This document shows positions 18,999 to 28,317 of a DNA stretch of 64,000 nucleotides, one piece after another. Within the stretch, counting starts at the first letter, position 1; each line of letters opens with the position of its first letter. The translations under genes and the position numbers were made by a program. Source of the DNA: JAFNAG01 sp963824985 (GTDB lineage: Bacteria > Acidobacteriota > UBA6911); assembly GCA_963824985.1 (NCBI GenBank), contig CAWGRQ010000029.1, forward strand, positions 62,001 to 126,000, written 5' to 3'. The notes below the pieces were generated by a model. The model did not search any database. It worked only from the letters and a program-made list of their open reading frames with translations, and was not told the DNA's origin.

Positions 18999-21431
18999 TC
19001 AGATTCTGGAGGGGAATTCCAAAACGTTCCCCTCGGCGGTGCCGGCCTGAGGAGTGCTGAGCCTCGCCTGGTCGGTGAGGCTTCTCTGGGCTGCCTGAAG
19101 CAGGGCCAGCATGCTGGCCCCGTCGTTTGGATAAGCGGCGACGGCGGCCTGGCAGTTGGCATAAAAGCTGTTCCCGGGGGTCAGATGGATGGGGGTGACT
19201 TTAATCAGCTGTTGCAGGCGCTGGACGTATCGGATCGCCTGGGGACCGCGCACGCCGGGCAAAACGGCGACGAATCCGTGATGCCCGAATCTGACCAGGA
19301 TGTCGGTATGTCGGAGTTCGGATTTCAGAAGGTCGGCCACCTTGCGCAGGACCATGTCGCCCGTTCCGGCTCCGTAGAGTGCCACGGTCTGGGAAAAATT
19401 CCGAATCTCCAGAAGAACCAGGGAGAGCGGCGTGCCAGTAGCTGATGCCTGCTCGAGCAGCTGGGCGCCCGCGACCGAAAGATAGATGATACGGTGAGCT
19501 CCCGTGACCGGATCCAGGAGATTCGCGCCTTCCCGGCGATGCGTCGGGGTTGTCTCCCGGATGAGAGGGCCTGCCTGATCCGCGACCGTCTGGACGAGGG
19601 ATAGATGGGTCTGGGAATAGGAATTGAGGTCACGGGCGTATAGTGTAATCGTACCCAGGCATTCTCCCTCCTGGATGATCGGAACGCACAGCGCATCTTT
19701 CAATAGCGAAAACTCGCCCCCCATCCCCTCGAATTCGAGTGCGGGACCGGTATTGAGCATGGGCCGCTTGTATGCGGCAACCCACCCGCTGATTCCCTTT
19801 CCCAGCCCGATCGCGGACCCGCGCAACGAGTCCGCAAACTCCCCACAGGCATATTCGGCCCGGACCGTGTCGTCTTCCTGATACAGGAAAAACGCGCAGG
19901 TGTTGTAGGGCACGATCTGCCGCAGCCGCCGGGCGAGGATCGGCAGGGAGTCGTCGAGCCCAAGCAATCGACCCACACCGGTGCAGAACTCGAACAGATG
20001 AACGAGCTCATCGGAGCCATCCGGAGGGAGTGGTGATGAGGGGAGAGTGGCATCAGCTTTGATAAGGTCCTGATTTACCGTCTCGAAGTACTTTCTGAAC
20101 GACAGTTCGGCGATATTTTTGCCCGCTTCGACGGCCGCCGCTTCAAGCGCTTCGATATTTTGAATGAACAGCTCCACGAGTACCGGGTCATAAGCGGCGC
20201 CGATTTGCGTGCGGAGAAGTTCCACGGAATCGTTCAGACCGAAGGAGGATTTGTAGGGACGGGAGGAACGGATGGCATCGAAGGCATCGGCAATCGACAG
20301 GATCCGCGCCCCCAGCGGGATATCGTCCCCCTGGAGCCCATCCGGGTAGCCCTTCCCGTCCCAGCGCTCGTGGTGACAGCGAACATACCGGGCGACGGGG
20401 AAGGGGAATTGCACCTGCCTGAGGATTTCATCCCCCGCCGTGGCGTGCAATTTCATCTTTTCAAATTCCTGCCGGCTCAGGCGGCCGGGCTTATTCAGGA
20501 TGTAATCCTCTATGGCCAGTTTTCCAATGTCGTGGAGCAGAGATCCGGTCTCAATGGCCCGCAATTCATTGGCGTCGGTGATGCCGCGAAGTTTCGCCAG
20601 TCCCAGGGCATACGCCCTGACGCGTCTGATGTGCCCGTATGTGGTTTGGTCCTTTGCGTCTACCGCGAGCGCAAGAGTTTCCACCGTTCTCAGGTAGAGT
20701 GACTCCTGCTCCCTCAGGTGGTTTTCTGCCTGTAATGCTCTGGCTCGATTTATTTTATTGATTCTCAACAGGACGCCAACGAAAGGGGCAGATAGAATTG
20801 GTCCGATGTATTGAAAATCCGGAGGCAAAAAATAGGGTGTAAAAAAAGCAATGAATGCACCTGCACACGCCGAAACAAGAAAATCCATCGCCAAAGAGAC
20901 ATAGTTTTTACGCCATATATCGAACAACCTTGCATTTGAAGAAAGCGAAATAGCAGCAGCAATAAACAGTGAATTTGACAAGAAGAAGCTAATAGCGAGA
21001 CCGAACGTGGGAAGAAGAATCTTATCAAACGCTCGCAGTTTCCAAAATACGAGGCCGTAAAGCTGTACGTTGATGGCTGCAGTAGCAATATTAAAAACGA
21101 TACGATCTATTGGCGTGTGATGCTTTCGTCTAAGTAACAGCGTCAAATAGCCTATGTAAAGTATGTTCGCTACAACTGCGGAGGCGGTATCAAACATCAT
21201 GCATATGCTGATGACGTAGGCATCGCCAATCGTGACCAGTGATCGAACGTGCGGGTCTCGTACAAAAATGGGAACTGTGGCCAGAGTAATGGCGGTGAGA
21301 ATCAGCCAGGGAAATTCAACGGGTTTTAAGATCAGTGACCTGAATGAAAAAACAAAAATAGGAACTGCGATGATTACTACAGCAGAAATATAAAGCTTTA
21401 CCTTGAACGGTAGAGACGACCAATTTGTCAT
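18999..21431 (-). CDS. Membrane HD-GYP phosphodiesterase with GAF and degenerate GGDEF
   Basis: 810 residues. Residues 1-225 carry about seven membrane helices and form a sensor. The HD-GYP domain (about 240-420) has the metal ligands HDIGK at 300-304 and HHERWDGKGYPDG at 353-365, so c-di-GMP hydrolysis is likely. A GAF domain covers about 470-620. The last domain resembles GGDEF but its signature reads RFGHHGF in place of RYGGDEF, so it should not make c-di-GMP. It ends 34 bases from the end of the giant sigma-54 activator, convergently. The DNA for residues 1-230 is AT-rich, while from the HD-GYP domain on it is GC-rich. Function known from family; the ligand of the sensor is unknown. Confidence 0.9.
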   Translation of the reverse strand: MTNWSSLPFKVKLYISAVVIIAVPIFVFSFRSLILKPVEFPWLILTAITLATVPIFVRDPHVRSLVTIGDAYVISICMMFDTASAVVANILYIGYLTLLLRRKHHTPIDRIVFNIATAAINVQLYGLVFWKLRAFDKILLPTFGLAISFFLSNSLFIAAAISLSSNARLFDIWRKNYVSLAMDFLVSACAGAFIAFFTPYFLPPDFQYIGPILSAPFVGVLLRINKINRARALQAENHLREQESLYLRTVETLALAVDAKDQTTYGHIRRVRAYALGLAKLRGITDANELRAIETGSLLHDIGKLAIEDYILNKPGRLSRQEFEKMKLHATAGDEILRQVQFPFPVARYVRCHHERWDGKGYPDGLQGDDIPLGARILSIADAFDAIRSSRPYKSSFGLNDSVELLRTQIGAAYDPVLVELFIQNIEALEAAAVEAGKNIAELSFRKYFETVNQDLIKADATLPSSPLPPDGSDELVHLFEFCTGVGRLLGLDDSLPILARRLRQIVPYNTCAFFLYQEDDTVRAEYACGEFADSLRGSAIGLGKGISGWVAAYKRPMLNTGPALEFEGMGGEFSLLKDALCVPIIQEGECLGTITLYARDLNSYSQTHLSLVQTVADQAGPLIRETTPTHRREGANLLDPVTGAHRIIYLSVAGAQLLEQASATGTPLSLVLLEIRNFSQTVALYGAGTGDMVLRKVADLLKSELRHTDILVRFGHHGFVAVLPGVRGPQAIRYVQRLQQLIKVTPIHLTPGNSFYANCQAAVAAYPNDGASMLALLQAAQRSLTDQARLSTPQAGTAEGNVLEFPSRI

Positions 21432-22230
21432 TCGAGATTCCTAGAACTCGACATGATTATCGTCACCTTTGGATGATTTGTTAAGTGATAGATTGGCAGG
21501 ATACAGGTACTGAGACGCGGGACACAAGAAGAGAAAGGCCTGTGCGTTAAAAAATACCACAGACTCCTTACCTTATTCGCGATGGAGCAACCATCAACCT
21601 GAAGGGGAAACAGCCTTGGAAACTAAATGGTAACTAGGAGTTATAGATTATATCAGTACCAAACAATTGTCATCGCATCACGAGACTCTAGAGTCTCAAT
21701 CTGGGCTTCCATTGCTATCTCCACGAATGATCGCAATCAATACCAAACGATTGTGGGTGTTTCGCGAGTTTCGAGAATTTCGATTTCAGTCTGCATAGTC
21801 ATCTCCATCTGCAACAAGAATCAGTACCAAACGATTGTGGGTGTTTCGCGAGTTTCGAGAATTTCGATTTCAGTCTGCATTGTCGTCTCCATACGGCAAT
21901 CGTGATGCGTTTTTGTTTATTCGATGAGTGATCACAGCCAGAGAATTGCCCCTAGGCGATTCATAGCCAATTCCTCCTCAGAGAAAGGCTCCAGGTGCTT
22001 CTGAAAATCTTTGAAACAGTTACCGGCAGGCGTCCAAGCCGCCTGCCCGATCCAGCCTTGTTACATTTACCTTAATTGTGAATCGTTTATACGAAAAATG
22101 AATAATCGTGTCAACAAAAATCTCGCTAATTTTTTTTGCAGGGTGTCTGAAGCAGGGGCGGCGGGCCCGGCGGGTGGTGGGGATCAGCCTCCGAACGGAG
22201 GTCCGAATCGAGCGGTGCCGTTAGTGCCTT
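21432..22230. other. AT-rich intergenic region, 799 bp
   Basis: Follows on from the AT-rich 5' part of the HD-GYP gene. It holds three 84-bp tandem repeats (21651-21902) and otherwise nothing I can identify. GC content rises again after about 22140. Confidence 0.6.
21651..21902. repeat. Three tandem copies of an 84-bp unit
   Basis: Copies begin at 21651, 21735 and 21819, each with ATCARTACCAAACRATTGT. Copies 2 and 3 are almost identical over their first 60 bases (GTGTTTCGCGAGTTTCGAG); copy 1 is divergent and carries the perfect palindrome GAGACTCTAGAGTCTC at the matching place. Because 84 is a multiple of three, an open frame of 92 codons (21627-21905) runs through all copies, but it has no clear ribosome site. 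Confidence 0.85.
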
Positions 22231-24729
22231 TCAGGGCAAAAACTCCCAGAATTCCGTGCGTAACCACCTTATGGCTCTACGAGATACAAGTTCGATGATC
22301 ATCCGCTGGCCGCACAGGATCTTACCTACCCCCGTCATCCCCGACTTGAGCGCGCCATCGCTGTTTTCCAGCTCCCCGCGGACGATGACGGTGCGCTGCA
22401 GGCCCCCTTCCACAGCAACCGGCGAGATGGTTTTTACTCGGGCAATGAACAATCGCTGCGGATAGGTCCGCACCTTGAGGACAATGGTGAATCCCGGAGA
22501 AACATCCCCGATTTCGTTTTCAGGCACCGGCATGTCGACATTGACGAGTCGGTCATCGACGATTTCGCAAAATGGGTTCCCCTTGGCGATAAATTTCCCG
22601 ATCTTGTTCTTCAGATAAGGGGTTGCAACCAGGCCATCGATGGAGCTGCGGATCTTCAGCTGTTCGAGTTGCAGCCCAAGGATGTTCAGCCTTTCCTCCA
22701 GCTTGGCAACCTGGGCCGCTTCTCCCTGTATTGTCTCGGCCCGTGAGCCGGCCATGACCATCTTGAGATCGCTTTGGGCCTGTTCGAGTTCTTTCGTTTT
22801 GAGCTGCCGCTCCCGGCCGATTCGTTCTTCCAGCATCTTGAGCTCGCCGCGGGCTTCGGCGAGCTCCTTCTGTTTTACATCGAAGGCGGTCTTATCGCGC
22901 TCAAATTCGTTTTTGGGAATCAATCCCTGATTGAGGAGCGTGGTGCTGCGATCATAGGTGGCGCGGGCATTTTGCAGTTCGGCATCCCTTTTGGCGACCG
23001 TATCCTGGAGCCAGCTGCGCTGTTCTTGAACGCGTTCTACGTTATCGAGTTCAGTTTTCCTGGTTGCCACCATCCGCTGCGCCCGCTCGATCTCCTCCGG
23101 CCGGCTGCCGGCCTCCAGGAGCCGCAGGGAAGCCCTGCTTGAAGCCAATTCTCCTCGAGTCTCCTCGTATCCGTTGCTCAGATCGAGATTCTGGATTTCG
23201 GCCAGGACATCGCCTTTCCGCACCAGGTCTCCTTCATCCACGTAAATAGCCTTCAGAGTGCCCTCTACCTGGGGGTTGATCGCCACCTGTGAACTGGGCA
23301 GGATTGTGAAATCGCCGGTCACCTTGAGTTCCCAGGGGAGCAGTGATGCCGCCAGGAGGAGTGCCACAACAATCAGCAGGTAAGGGGTCCTCTTGATCCG
23401 CGAACGAATTCCGGCTGCCACCCTGCCGGTGGCCGCCAGGTTCTCCTTTCTGGTTACGGGCACGACCATCAGGCACAGGGCGAAGAAGAGAAGGACGCCC
23501 CAGGTGCGATATTCCGCGATCATCCACGATCCGAGGCGGCTCAGCACCAGCAGCACCAGACCGGCTGAAAAGGCAAAGGAAGAGACGCCATAAAGTAGCA
23601 GGATACGCCGCTCCCGCCGCGTTGCGGAGACATTGGACAGGCCGGGATCGATCGCCCATCGGCTCAGGATCCGTTTCAAATGGCCAAAAGCCCTTTGCCT
23701 CAGGTTGGGAATCTCCAGGTAATCGCTGAGCAGATAGTAGCCGTCCAGCCGGAGCAGGGGATTGAAATTGAAAAGGGTCAGGATGCCGGAAAAGGCGATG
23801 GCAATCAGGCAGATCCGGCTGCCCAGAGTCTCCGGGGCCAGCAGACGCCAGGCGATTGTCGCCCAGGCCCAGACAACGAGCTGGATGTATCCGCCCGCCA
23901 CCGACACGGCCATGCGCCGGCGTTTTCCAAGCAGCCAGGCATCGCTGACGTTGCAATAGAATGCCGGGATCGCGTAAAGAAAAAGGAAGCCGGCCTCTTC
24001 CACCTTGCCGCCGAAATGCTTCAAAGTCAGGCCATGCGCCAGTTCATGGGTGGTCATGACCGCGAACGCGACCGCGAGGATCAATGGGATGGAATAGAGC
24101 GTGAGAATCTGTTGCCAGGAAAGGAAGAGCTGCTCCCAATTGACGATGGAAAGGATGGCAGCCCCCGCAATCGATGCCCAGGCGATGACGTGAAATCCAC
24201 GGCTGAAAAACAGACGTCCCATCCCGGCATCCAGACGCGTCAGCAGGCGATCCGGATTCACGCTGCCGATCTTGATCGAGAGGAGGGAACGCAGAAGGGG
24301 GCGCTTCGGTTTTGCCAACCGTTCCAGTTGCGACCAGATCAGGCCCTCGTCCAAAAGCAGCAGTTTTCGAAGCTTCCCGATGAAGTCCTGGACCTGTCCG
24401 GTTTCCACCTCAACCTGGCAATGGGCGGCAGCCGCCTCTGCAACAGCGGCGGGCGAATGACGGCCATCAAGACCGCGCAGAACCGCTGCCTGCACCCAGG
24501 TGAAACGAAAAAAGCCTCTCGTGACCGGATCTTTTACAATGACAGAGGCGCGCGGATCAGGGGACTCCGGCCGCATCTCAAGATCGGGACGCAGTCTCGC
24601 GCACGTGTCTGCCAACACAAACCTCGGCGGATAAGAAGAGAGATCCGCGGCCTCAGTGACCGCTTCGGGATTGCATGATATCGGGGGGAGAGCGCAAATG
24701 CAACCTCCATCAAGGCTGCCGTCGGACAC
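22231..24729 (-). CDS. PqqD-like/M50 metalloprotease/HlyD-type adaptor fusion
   Basis: 832 residues if the GTG at 24729 is used; the ribosome site is poor and the conserved part begins near residue 45. Residues 45-135 resemble a PqqD-like peptide-binding domain (LRPDLEMRPES, LDGRHSPAAVAEAAA). Residues 180-440 form a membrane M50-type domain with HELAHG at 228-233 and NPLLRLDGYY at 323-332. From about 455 on follow a membrane anchor, a split biotinyl/lipoyl domain, long coiled-coil hairpins and a beta-barrel, as in HlyD membrane-fusion proteins. Such fusions are usually partners of export systems; no ABC or RND partner is in the window. Divergent from the lipoprotein at 24855. Confidence 0.85.
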   Translation of the reverse strand: MSDGSLDGGCICALPPISCNPEAVTEAADLSSYPPRFVLADTCARLRPDLEMRPESPDPRASVIVKDPVTRGFFRFTWVQAAVLRGLDGRHSPAAVAEAAAAHCQVEVETGQVQDFIGKLRKLLLLDEGLIWSQLERLAKPKRPLLRSLLSIKIGSVNPDRLLTRLDAGMGRLFFSRGFHVIAWASIAGAAILSIVNWEQLFLSWQQILTLYSIPLILAVAFAVMTTHELAHGLTLKHFGGKVEEAGFLFLYAIPAFYCNVSDAWLLGKRRRMAVSVAGGYIQLVVWAWATIAWRLLAPETLGSRICLIAIAFSGILTLFNFNPLLRLDGYYLLSDYLEIPNLRQRAFGHLKRILSRWAIDPGLSNVSATRRERRILLLYGVSSFAFSAGLVLLVLSRLGSWMIAEYRTWGVLLFFALCLMVVPVTRKENLAATGRVAAGIRSRIKRTPYLLIVVALLLAASLLPWELKVTGDFTILPSSQVAINPQVEGTLKAIYVDEGDLVRKGDVLAEIQNLDLSNGYEETRGELASSRASLRLLEAGSRPEEIERAQRMVATRKTELDNVERVQEQRSWLQDTVAKRDAELQNARATYDRSTTLLNQGLIPKNEFERDKTAFDVKQKELAEARGELKMLEERIGRERQLKTKELEQAQSDLKMVMAGSRAETIQGEAAQVAKLEERLNILGLQLEQLKIRSSIDGLVATPYLKNKIGKFIAKGNPFCEIVDDRLVNVDMPVPENEIGDVSPGFTIVLKVRTYPQRLFIARVKTISPVAVEGGLQRTVIVRGELENSDGALKSGMTGVGKILCGQRMIIELVSRRAIRWLRTEFWEFLP

Positions 24730-24778
24730 CGCTCAACACCGAAAACCTGCCTGCCGGAGAGGTCCATATTTTCTCGAA

Positions 24779-24808
24779 TTGACTGGCTCTTGAACCCGCG
24801 TATATAAT
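24779..24808 (+). promoter_or_regulatory. Sigma-70 promoter for the lipoprotein gene
   Basis: TTGACT at 24779-24784 and a perfect TATAAT at 24803-24808, spacer 18 bases. Transcription should start near 24815, giving a 40-base leader. Confidence 0.7.
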
Positions 24809-24854
24809 CGCGCGTTCGCACAACTCAATGGCAGGGAACTCTGAAGGAGACGTC

Positions 24855-25709
24855 ATGATCAGGAAAACTACTTTCGCCCTCGCATTCATACTTGTTGTGC
24901 TTGCGCTGGGGGCATGCGGAAGCAAGGAAGAAGCGCAGCCGGTAACAACGGAACCTGCGGCTGAGGCTCAGAAACCCACGGTCACCCCCGGGGAAATGGT
25001 GCTCATCCCGGCAGGCGAATACACGATTGGCACGAATGAGAAGGAACCTGAAGGCGGAGTCAACAATGCCTCTCCGGAGCACAAGGTGAAGCTGCCTGCA
25101 TTCTGGATCGACAAATATGAGGTCACGGGGAAGGAATACCTGGATTTTTCGATAAAGACCTCATACGTGGCGGAAGGCGAAGCGGAAGGGAAGACCTGGA
25201 GAACGTTTTTCTCTTACGAAAAGGCGAATCAGCCGGTGGTGTACGTCACCTGGAAGGACGCCGACGCCTACTGCAAAGCGCAGGGGAACCGGTTGCCTAC
25301 CGAAGAAGAATGGGAAGCGGCGGCACGGGGCCCGAATGGGTATCGCTTTCCGTGGGGCAACGAATGGCAGGATAACAAGGCCAACATCGCGGAAGCCGGG
25401 TTCCGGGTTCCTCAGGATGTCGGCGCGTTTGACGATGTGAGCCCGTTCGGAGTCCACGACACGTTCGGCAACGTCCAGGAATGGACCTCGAGCTGGTTCA
25501 AGGCATACCCGGGCAACGCCAAGGGCAATCCGAATTTCGGCGAGCGCTTCCGCGTTATTCGAGGCATGGGGTCGCGCTATACCAATACCAAGTCTTCCGG
25601 TTTATGGGCCCGTTCCGCCTATCTCCCGAATTTCCTGGCCGACTTCGGGTTCCGATGCGCCCGGACCGCCACCCCGGAAGAAGCTGCAAAGGCTGCACCG
25701 GCCAAGTAA
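24855..25709 (+). CDS. Lipoprotein with formylglycine-generating-enzyme (SUMF1-like) fold
   Basis: 284 residues. ATG at 24855 follows AAGGAG and opens a lipoprotein signal (MIRKTTFALAFILVVLALGAC) with the lipobox LALGAC. After a low-complexity linker the FGE-sulfatase domain runs from MVLIPAGEYTIG through FWIDKYEVTGKEY, VVYVTWKDADAYC, RLPTEEEWEAAARGPNGYRFPWG and FGNVQEWTSSWF to DFGFRCA. Members with this fold include formylglycine-generating enzymes, but many bacterial lipoproteins of the family are of unknown function or only bind ligands. The C-terminus is Ala/Lys-rich. No sulfatase gene is nearby, so sulfatase activation is not supported. Confidence 0.88.
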   Translation: MIRKTTFALAFILVVLALGACGSKEEAQPVTTEPAAEAQKPTVTPGEMVLIPAGEYTIGTNEKEPEGGVNNASPEHKVKLPAFWIDKYEVTGKEYLDFSIKTSYVAEGEAEGKTWRTFFSYEKANQPVVYVTWKDADAYCKAQGNRLPTEEEWEAAARGPNGYRFPWGNEWQDNKANIAEAGFRVPQDVGAFDDVSPFGVHDTFGNVQEWTSSWFKAYPGNAKGNPNFGERFRVIRGMGSRYTNTKSSGLWARSAYLPNFLADFGFRCARTATPEEAAKAAPAK

Positions 25710-25729
25710 TCGGAATCGAGCGCTGCCGG

Positions 25730-26914
25730 TTACAGGACCCTGAGGATGAAGCACTTCAGGTAGTGTGTTTCCGGCATGCCGAGCAGGACCGGATGATCCG
25801 TGCTCTGGCCGCGGCGTTCCAGGATCTGGATCTGGCGGTGCGCGTCGCGCGCCGCCAGAGAGATCAGCTGAAGAAAATCGCTCTCCGCAAGATGGTAGGA
25901 ACAGCTCGAGGTGATCAGGATTCCCTCCGGTTCGAGCAGCTTCATGGCCCGGAGGTTGATCTCCTTGTAGCCGTTGCGGGCAGCGGGCAACGCCCCGCGA
26001 TGCTTCGCGAAAGCCGGGGGATCAAGGCAAATGGTGTCGAACCTTCGGCGTGACCGCTCCTGCTCCCGCAGGTAATCAAAGGCATTCCCTTCAATGAACT
26101 CCGGCTGGCTGGGTTCGTTCAGCCCGGCATTGGCGCGCGCCTGCAACAAAGATTCCCCGGAAGCATCAATCCCGACGACGGACGCGCCGACCGTCGCGAA
26201 GTGAAGGGCGAAGGCCCCCGAGTTGGTGAAGCAGTCCAGGCAGCGGCCGAAGGCGTACTGGCGTGCGGCAATCCGATTCTCGGCCTGATCCAGGAAAAAT
26301 CCGGTCTTCTGGCCGTGAAACAGGTCTACCTGAAAACGCACGCCTCCTTCAAGGATCTGAACCTGGTCCGGAATCATTCCCCAGAGAACGCCTCGGGATT
26401 CCTCCAGACCCTCCAATCGACGTGCCTTGACATCGTTACGTTCCAGAATTCCCGCGGGCTTGAGCTCTTCGCGGAGGATTTCGACGAGCAGGCTTTTCAT
26501 TGCCTCCGCACCATAGGAAAGTGTCTGCAGCACCAGGCAGTCGGCATAGCGGTCAACCACCACCGACGGCAGCAGGTCGGATTCCCCGAACACCAGGCGG
26601 CATGCTGCTGCCGGATGGCCGAAGCCGCGGCGCCGCGCAATTGCCAGACGAATGCGACTGCGTATCAGATCGCCGGAGGGAGGTTCGGGCTCCCGGCTCA
26701 GGAAGCGCAGGCGGATCTGGGAGTGCGGACTGTAAAGGGCAAAACCCAATACATTTTGCGCCGCATCCCGCAACCGGACGATCGGGGCCGGGGTTGCAGG
26801 TGCCGTCACAACATCCCCCGCGTAAACCCAAAGATGTCCCCGGCGCAGCCGTTGGGCGCCTTCCGCCGTTATTTCCACGTCGCTTTGAATATCGAAGAGG
26901 CTCCGGTCTTCCAT
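25730..26914 (-). CDS. rlmI: Class I SAM-dependent rRNA methyltransferase, RlmI-like
   Basis: 394 residues, the usual size. An N-terminal PUA-type RNA-binding domain (about 12-80: RLRRGHLWVYAGDV), a middle EEHEA-like domain, and the Rossmann methyltransferase (about 200-394) with FLDQAENR, LDCFTNSGAFALHFA and DPPAFAKHR. RlmI makes 5-methylcytosine at position 1962 of 23S rRNA in E. coli; the homologue here probably modifies 23S rRNA cytosine, by inference. It starts three bases after the stop of the CCA-adding enzyme gene and ends 20 bases from the convergent lipoprotein gene. Confidence 0.86.
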   Translation of the reverse strand: MEDRSLFDIQSDVEITAEGAQRLRRGHLWVYAGDVVTAPATPAPIVRLRDAAQNVLGFALYSPHSQIRLRFLSREPEPPSGDLIRSRIRLAIARRRGFGHPAAACRLVFGESDLLPSVVVDRYADCLVLQTLSYGAEAMKSLLVEILREELKPAGILERNDVKARRLEGLEESRGVLWGMIPDQVQILEGGVRFQVDLFHGQKTGFFLDQAENRIAARQYAFGRCLDCFTNSGAFALHFATVGASVVGIDASGESLLQARANAGLNEPSQPEFIEGNAFDYLREQERSRRRFDTICLDPPAFAKHRGALPAARNGYKEINLRAMKLLEPEGILITSSCSYHLAESDFLQLISLAARDAHRQIQILERRGQSTDHPVLLGMPETHYLKCFILRVL

Positions 26915-26917
26915 GTC

Positions 26918-28228
26918 TTAGCTCTCTCGATTATCCAGAGGAAAGGCGCGGCGCAGATAATCCAAGGCCTCCTCCCGCGTCAGGCTCGGGTTTTCCGACT
27001 GCAGATCTTCGATAGCCTCAAGGATCGATCCAAAGATCGGCCCCGGGGGATACCCCATGGCGATCAGGTCGTGGCCCGTGATGAGCCGGGCGAGCGGGGG
27101 TTCGGCCGAGAACTCGCGGCGCTTTCCCAGGGCGAAATAGTAATTGTCTAGGTTTCGGCGGCTGCTGAGACAATCGACGCGGTGCAATTCGAGGTGTTCG
27201 TCGAGTCGGGAGCGGTCGAGGAACCTTCGCAACGTTCCCGGGCGCATTTCCCTGATGTGGGTGAACTGCTGGTGTTCCCGTACCAGTGCCGCCACTCCGT
27301 CAATCTCTTCATTGGACATGCGCAGGCGCCGACAGATGTCCTCCGCCATCCGGGTTCCCGCCTCGGCGTGTCCGGGGAACCGGATCCGGTCTGCGAGCAC
27401 GGCCGTGGGCGGCTTGCCGACATCATGCAGAAGGGTTGCCATGGCCAGAACTGGCGACGGCCGATCGAGCAGATCGAGGGCCGCCCGCGTGTGCGCGTAA
27501 ACATCCCCTTCGGGATGGAATTCCTCCGGCTGTGCCACACCCCTCATGGCTTCGACCTCGGGCAGGATATGAAACAGCAGCCCTGTGGCGTGGAGCAGGT
27601 CCAGACCAGGTCCCGGTTGGGGGCCGGTTATGATTTTAAGCAGCTCGTCCCGAATACGCTCCCAACTGACCTCAAGGATGGACGGCGCCAGCTGCCGGAT
27701 GGCTTCGTACGTTTCCGGGGCGATCTTGAAATGCAGGCTGCAGGACATGCGGACGGCCCGCAACATGCGGAGCTTGTCTTCGCGGAAACGCTCCTGTGCC
27801 TTGCCGATCGTGCGCAGCAGGCGCTTCCGAATATCCGCGGCACCATGGACATAATCGATGATCCGGTCGGCAACGGGGTCATAGAACAGGCCGTTCATCG
27901 TGAAATCCCTGCGCAGCGCGTCCTGTTTCGGTCCCGTGAAGCTTACGGTCGAGGGATGGCGGCCATCGAGGTAGGGGCCTTCGGAGCGGAAGGTGGCGAC
28001 ATCGTAGGCGTGGCCGTAGAAAAAAACCTGCACAACCCCGAAACTCTCGCCAATCGCGGTTGCATGCGGGAAAAGGCGCAGCACCTCTTCGGGGCGCGCG
28101 CTGGTCGCAATGTCGATGTCCTCCGGTTTCCGGCGCAGCAGAAAATCACGCACGCAGCCGCCGGCAAAAAATGCCTCGTGGCCGTGAAGACGCAGCTTTT
28201 CCACAATTCGCCGGGCGGCTCTTCGCAT
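26918..28228 (-). CDS. CCA tRNA nucleotidyltransferase / poly(A) polymerase family
   Basis: 436 residues. Nucleotidyltransferase motif AFFAGGCVRDFLL followed by the Asp pair EDIDIATSA (residues about 36-39), the RRDFTMNGLFYDP block, the RNA-binding head and an HD domain (LLHDVGKPPT, REHQQFTH). Class II enzymes add CCA to tRNA 3' ends or poly(A) tails. The HD domain favours the CCA-adding type, but the two activities are hard to separate by sequence. Note the tRNA-Val in this window has its CCA encoded. Probably an operon with the methyltransferase gene downstream. Confidence 0.88.
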   Translation of the reverse strand: MRRAARRIVEKLRLHGHEAFFAGGCVRDFLLRRKPEDIDIATSARPEEVLRLFPHATAIGESFGVVQVFFYGHAYDVATFRSEGPYLDGRHPSTVSFTGPKQDALRRDFTMNGLFYDPVADRIIDYVHGAADIRKRLLRTIGKAQERFREDKLRMLRAVRMSCSLHFKIAPETYEAIRQLAPSILEVSWERIRDELLKIITGPQPGPGLDLLHATGLLFHILPEVEAMRGVAQPEEFHPEGDVYAHTRAALDLLDRPSPVLAMATLLHDVGKPPTAVLADRIRFPGHAEAGTRMAEDICRRLRMSNEEIDGVAALVREHQQFTHIREMRPGTLRRFLDRSRLDEHLELHRVDCLSSRRNLDNYYFALGKRREFSAEPPLARLITGHDLIAMGYPPGPIFGSILEAIEDLQSENPSLTREEALDYLRRAFPLDNRES

Positions 28229-28317
28229 CGATCTTTCGGGGGATTCCCTTGCTGCCGTGTCGTCAATGCCCTTAGGATGATCACGCCTCCGCGAGCGAGC
28301 GGTGGCGGCAAAACGGG

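Noticed and set aside
21588..21602. Possible sigma-54 site upstream of the HD-GYP gene (minus strand GGTTGATGGTTGC)
   Set aside because: The distance between GG and GC is nine bases where ten are needed, and TGGCAC is not matched.
21627..21905. 92-codon open frame across the 84-bp tandem repeats
   Set aside because: No clear ribosome site, and the frame is open only because 84 is a multiple of three; reported as a repeat instead of a gene.
24855..25709. True formylglycine-generating enzyme for sulfatases
   Set aside because: It is a lipoprotein and no sulfatase lies nearby; the fold alone does not prove the activity.
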